Shown here in pieces: positions 13,274 through 15,101 of a DNA stretch of 15,101 nt (within the stretch, counting starts at the first letter, position 1; the number at the start of each line of letters is the position of its first letter). Source of the DNA: Rikenellaceae bacterium (GTDB lineage Bacteria; Bacteroidota; Bacteroidia; Bacteroidales; UBA932); NCBI GenBank assembly GCA_900769735.1, contig CAAGHY010000159.1, forward strand, positions 1 to 15,101. Reading direction: 5' to 3'. The position numbers and the translations under genes were made by a program. The notes under the pieces are model-generated. The model was not told the origin of the DNA, ran no database searches, and saw only the letters and a program-made list of their open reading frames with translations.

Positions 13274-14548
13274 TTATCTGTTGATTACTCCGCTGCCAAT
13301 CATCTCCTCTTCTCCAGGGGTGTACCAGGCTGCAAACTGACCTGCTGAGATACCGCGCTGCGGTTTGTCAAAGATGATGTACAGTCCGTCCTCTTCCATA
13401 TAAAGGGTAGCCTCCTGAAGAGGTTGTCTGTAACGGATGCGCACAAGATATCTGCGGCGCTCTCCAACCTGCATCTTAAGGTCTTCCCTTATCCAATGAG
13501 TTTCTGCATTCTCAATTTTAAGTCCTTTTCTGTAAAGTCCAGGATGTGAATGACCTTCACCTACATATATGTTGTTGTTCTCAATATCAATTGAAATGAT
13601 GAATATGGATTCCTTGTGTCCGCCAATGTTCAGGCCACGGCGCTGGCCTATTGTATAGAACTGGGCACCCGTATGCTTCCCGATGATTTTTCCCATTTCA
13701 GGTTTATATACCACCGGAGCTGCCATTGAAGCAAGTTCTTCTGCAGAGTAATCCACATATTTCTCGCCCAATTCATTTGAAACAACAAGTACATTTCCCT
13801 GAAGGTCTGCAACACATTCGCCAGCCTTAAGTGCTGCCTGTGTATATGGTTGCCTTTCCTCATCAGTGGCAAAAATTTCAATTACATTTCCCTCTTTTGG
13901 CTTGAGTTTCTGCTGAAGGAATACCGGAAGGTCCACTTTTCCTACAAAGCATATTCCCTGGGAATCCTTTTTCTCTGCAGATGGAAGTCCTGCCTCCTTG
14001 GCTAGGCGTCTCACCTCAGGTTTGTCAATGTCACCTATCGGGAAGAGAGCTTTTGAAAGCTGTTCCTGGGAAAGCTGGCAAAGGAAGTAGCTCTGGTCCT
14101 TGTTCTTGTCATCTCCGGCAAGTATACGGTATATTTTTTCCCCTTTTTCGTTTACAAATTCATCTTTTTTGCAGTAGTGGCCGGTGGCTACATAGTCCAC
14201 TCCAAGCTCAAGGGCACATTTCAGGAATGCGTCAAATTTTATCTCCCTGTTGCAAAGGACATCAGGATTTGGGGTACGGCCTTTTTCGTACTCTGCAAAC
14301 ATATAATCCACAACCTTTTGGCGGTAGATGTTGCTCAAATCCACAAAATGGAAAGGGATGCCAAGCTTCTTGGCAACCATTTCTGCCACAAACTTGTCCT
14401 CTTCCCACTCACAGTCACCGTGAAGGGTACCTGTGGTGTCGTGCCAGTTCTGCATGAACAGGGCAACAACATCGTGTCCGGCATTTTTAAGCAAAAGTGC
14501 CGCAACACTTGAATCAACTCCACCTGAAAGTCCTACTGCTATTTTCAT
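13274..14548 (-). CDS. mnmA: tRNA-specific 2-thiouridylase MnmA
   Basis: MnmA adenylates U34 of Lys, Glu and Gln tRNAs and replaces its oxygen with sulphur, giving s2U34. The 424-aa protein starts with the ATP-pyrophosphatase loop LSGGVDSS (residues 7-14). The two catalytic cysteines are visible: C99 in NPDVLCNREIKF and C200 in SQGICFVG, close to C102 and C199 in E. coli. GHYCKK and FYTIGQRRGLNIGG are family motifs. Compared with the 368-aa E. coli enzyme it carries about 55-60 extra residues, at about 226-283, between EGNVIEI and GKIIGKH. The start ATG lies 2 nt after the mltG stop, so the two form an operon. Its TAA directly abuts the stop of the convergent PhnP-like gene. Confidence 0.95.
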   Translation of the reverse strand: MKIAVGLSGGVDSSVAALLLKNAGHDVVALFMQNWHDTTGTLHGDCEWEEDKFVAEMVAKKLGIPFHFVDLSNIYRQKVVDYMFAEYEKGRTPNPDVLCNREIKFDAFLKCALELGVDYVATGHYCKKDEFVNEKGEKIYRILAGDDKNKDQSYFLCQLSQEQLSKALFPIGDIDKPEVRRLAKEAGLPSAEKKDSQGICFVGKVDLPVFLQQKLKPKEGNVIEIFATDEERQPYTQAALKAGECVADLQGNVLVVSNELGEKYVDYSAEELASMAAPVVYKPEMGKIIGKHTGAQFYTIGQRRGLNIGGHKESIFIISIDIENNNIYVGEGHSHPGLYRKGLKIENAETHWIREDLKMQVGERRRYLVRIRYRQPLQEATLYMEEDGLYIIFDKPQRGISAGQFAAWYTPGEEEMIGSGVINR

Positions 14549-14550
14549 AT

Positions 14551-15101
14551 TTATCTAATTTTCAATCTGTTCAATGCTGCCTGCCACTCTCTTGCATTTC
14601 TGTTGTGTTCAGTAAGAGTGCGGGCAAATTTATGGGTTCCGTCCATATTTGAGTTTGCACAAAAGTACAAATAATTATGCTCTTCATAATTGAGGACAGC
14701 ATCAATTCCCCTTATGCTTGGAATTGTAATGGGGCCAGGAGGCAATCCAATATTCTTGTATGTGTTGTATGGTGAGTCAACCTCAAGATGCTTGAAAAGG
14801 ATCCTCTTTATGGTTGGATCTCCCAGAGCAAACTTTACAGTAGGGTCTGCGTCAAGTTTCATTCCCCTTTTGAGTCTGTTCATATAGACTCCTGCAACTT
14901 TTGGCATTTCCGGGCCATAGTTTGTCTCCTCACAAACAATGGATGCCAGAATGGAAACCTCTTCTCTGCTCAGGCCAATTTTTGCAGCCTTTGCAGTGCG
15001 CTCCTCATTCCAGAATTTCTCATACTCCTTTTCCATCCTTTCAGTGAATTTCTGGGGAGTTATGGTCCAGTATACTTCGTATGTATTTGGAATTACCTTT
15101 C
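14551..15101 (-). CDS. mltG: Endolytic murein transglycosylase MltG, C-terminal part
   Basis: MltG is a membrane-anchored enzyme that cuts growing glycan strands and so sets peptidoglycan strand length. The open frame runs off the window end: codons upstream of the ATG at 15036 read VIPNTYEVYW and continue in frame, a conserved MltG stretch, so that ATG is internal. About 183 residues are visible. They include LASIVxEET-type ASIVCEETNYG with the conserved glutamate of the active site, PKVAGVYMNRLKRGMKLDADPTVKFALGD, NTYKNIGLPPGPITIPS, and LYFCANSNMDGTHKFARTLTEHN, all in family order. The N-terminal membrane anchor lies beyond the window. mnmA follows after 2 nt. Confidence 0.93.
   Translation of the reverse strand, partial: KVIPNTYEVYWTITPQKFTERMEKEYEKFWNEERTAKAAKIGLSREEVSILASIVCEETNYGPEMPKVAGVYMNRLKRGMKLDADPTVKFALGDPTIKRILFKHLEVDSPYNTYKNIGLPPGPITIPSIRGIDAVLNYEEHNYLYFCANSNMDGTHKFARTLTEHNRNAREWQAALNRLKIR

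Noticed and set aside
13981..14457. A 158-codon plus-strand ORF inside mnmA
   Set aside because: It is antisense to a certain mnmA with catalytic motifs in frame; its composition (many Ser, Gln, Cys) is that of a shadow frame.
14551..15036. A complete 161-aa protein starting at the ATG at 15036
   Set aside because: The same frame continues upstream to the window edge with conserved MltG residues (VIPNTYEVYW), so the ATG is internal and the gene is cut by the window.
33..15101. Defence system, prophage, insertion sequence, CRISPR array or tRNA gene
   Set aside because: I looked for transposase or integrase motifs, spaced direct repeats, and cloverleaf-like sequence and found none; all large ORFs have housekeeping assignments.

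Overview
The window looks like a chromosomal, housekeeping segment from a member of the Bacteroidota, most likely the order Bacteroidales. Three things point there: promoter boxes of the TAnnTTTG type with an upstream TTTG, no Shine-Dalgarno motif before any start, and family-typical proteins and gene neighbours such as rpsA followed by rnz. I cannot name a genus. Bases 1-32 are not genomic. They match the Illumina TruSeq adapter, so position 33 is the end of an assembled contig and genomic sequence begins there.

Layout, left to right. (1) 33-2265, plus strand: the 3' end of recR, a sodium:solute symporter and the manganese exporter mntP form a tight operon closed by a clear hairpin-plus-T terminator. 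(2) 2268-3266, plus: corA, a Mg2+/Co2+ channel, converging on a POT-family peptide transporter (3368-4648, minus) across a two-way terminator. (3) 4768-9251, plus: rpsA (ribosomal protein S1) with a well-formed promoter, then rnz (RNase Z) and a secreted S41 carboxy-terminal protease, spaced by 3-6 nt. (4) 9252-9575 holds no protein gene. It contains a nested palindromic element, a two-way terminator and the small SRP RNA (ffs, minus) with its own promoter. (5) 9576-12443, minus: an RsmI-like methyltransferase, folB, mtaB and cdd form one likely operon that reads towards ffs. (6) 12482-13273, plus: a PhnP-like metallo-beta-lactamase-fold hydrolase, divergent from the RsmI-like gene across only 38 bp and converging on mnmA with no base between the stops. 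(7) 13274-15101, minus: mltG (5' end beyond the window) and mnmA, 2 nt apart.

Many of the genes serve RNA and translation: S1, RNase Z (tRNA 3' processing), SRP RNA, MtaB (ms2t6A37), MnmA (s2U34) and the RsmI-like methylase. Others cover ion and solute transport, the cell envelope (MltG, S41 protease), folate (FolB) and pyrimidine salvage (Cdd).

I see no mobile element, CRISPR, defence island or clearly new multi-gene system. The points worth a second look lie in non-coding and RNA-level structure: the nested palindrome beside ffs, two strong tandem hairpins inside the first codons of rnz, a recurring AATTG just before start codons, and a divergent gene pair that looks leaderless on both sides.
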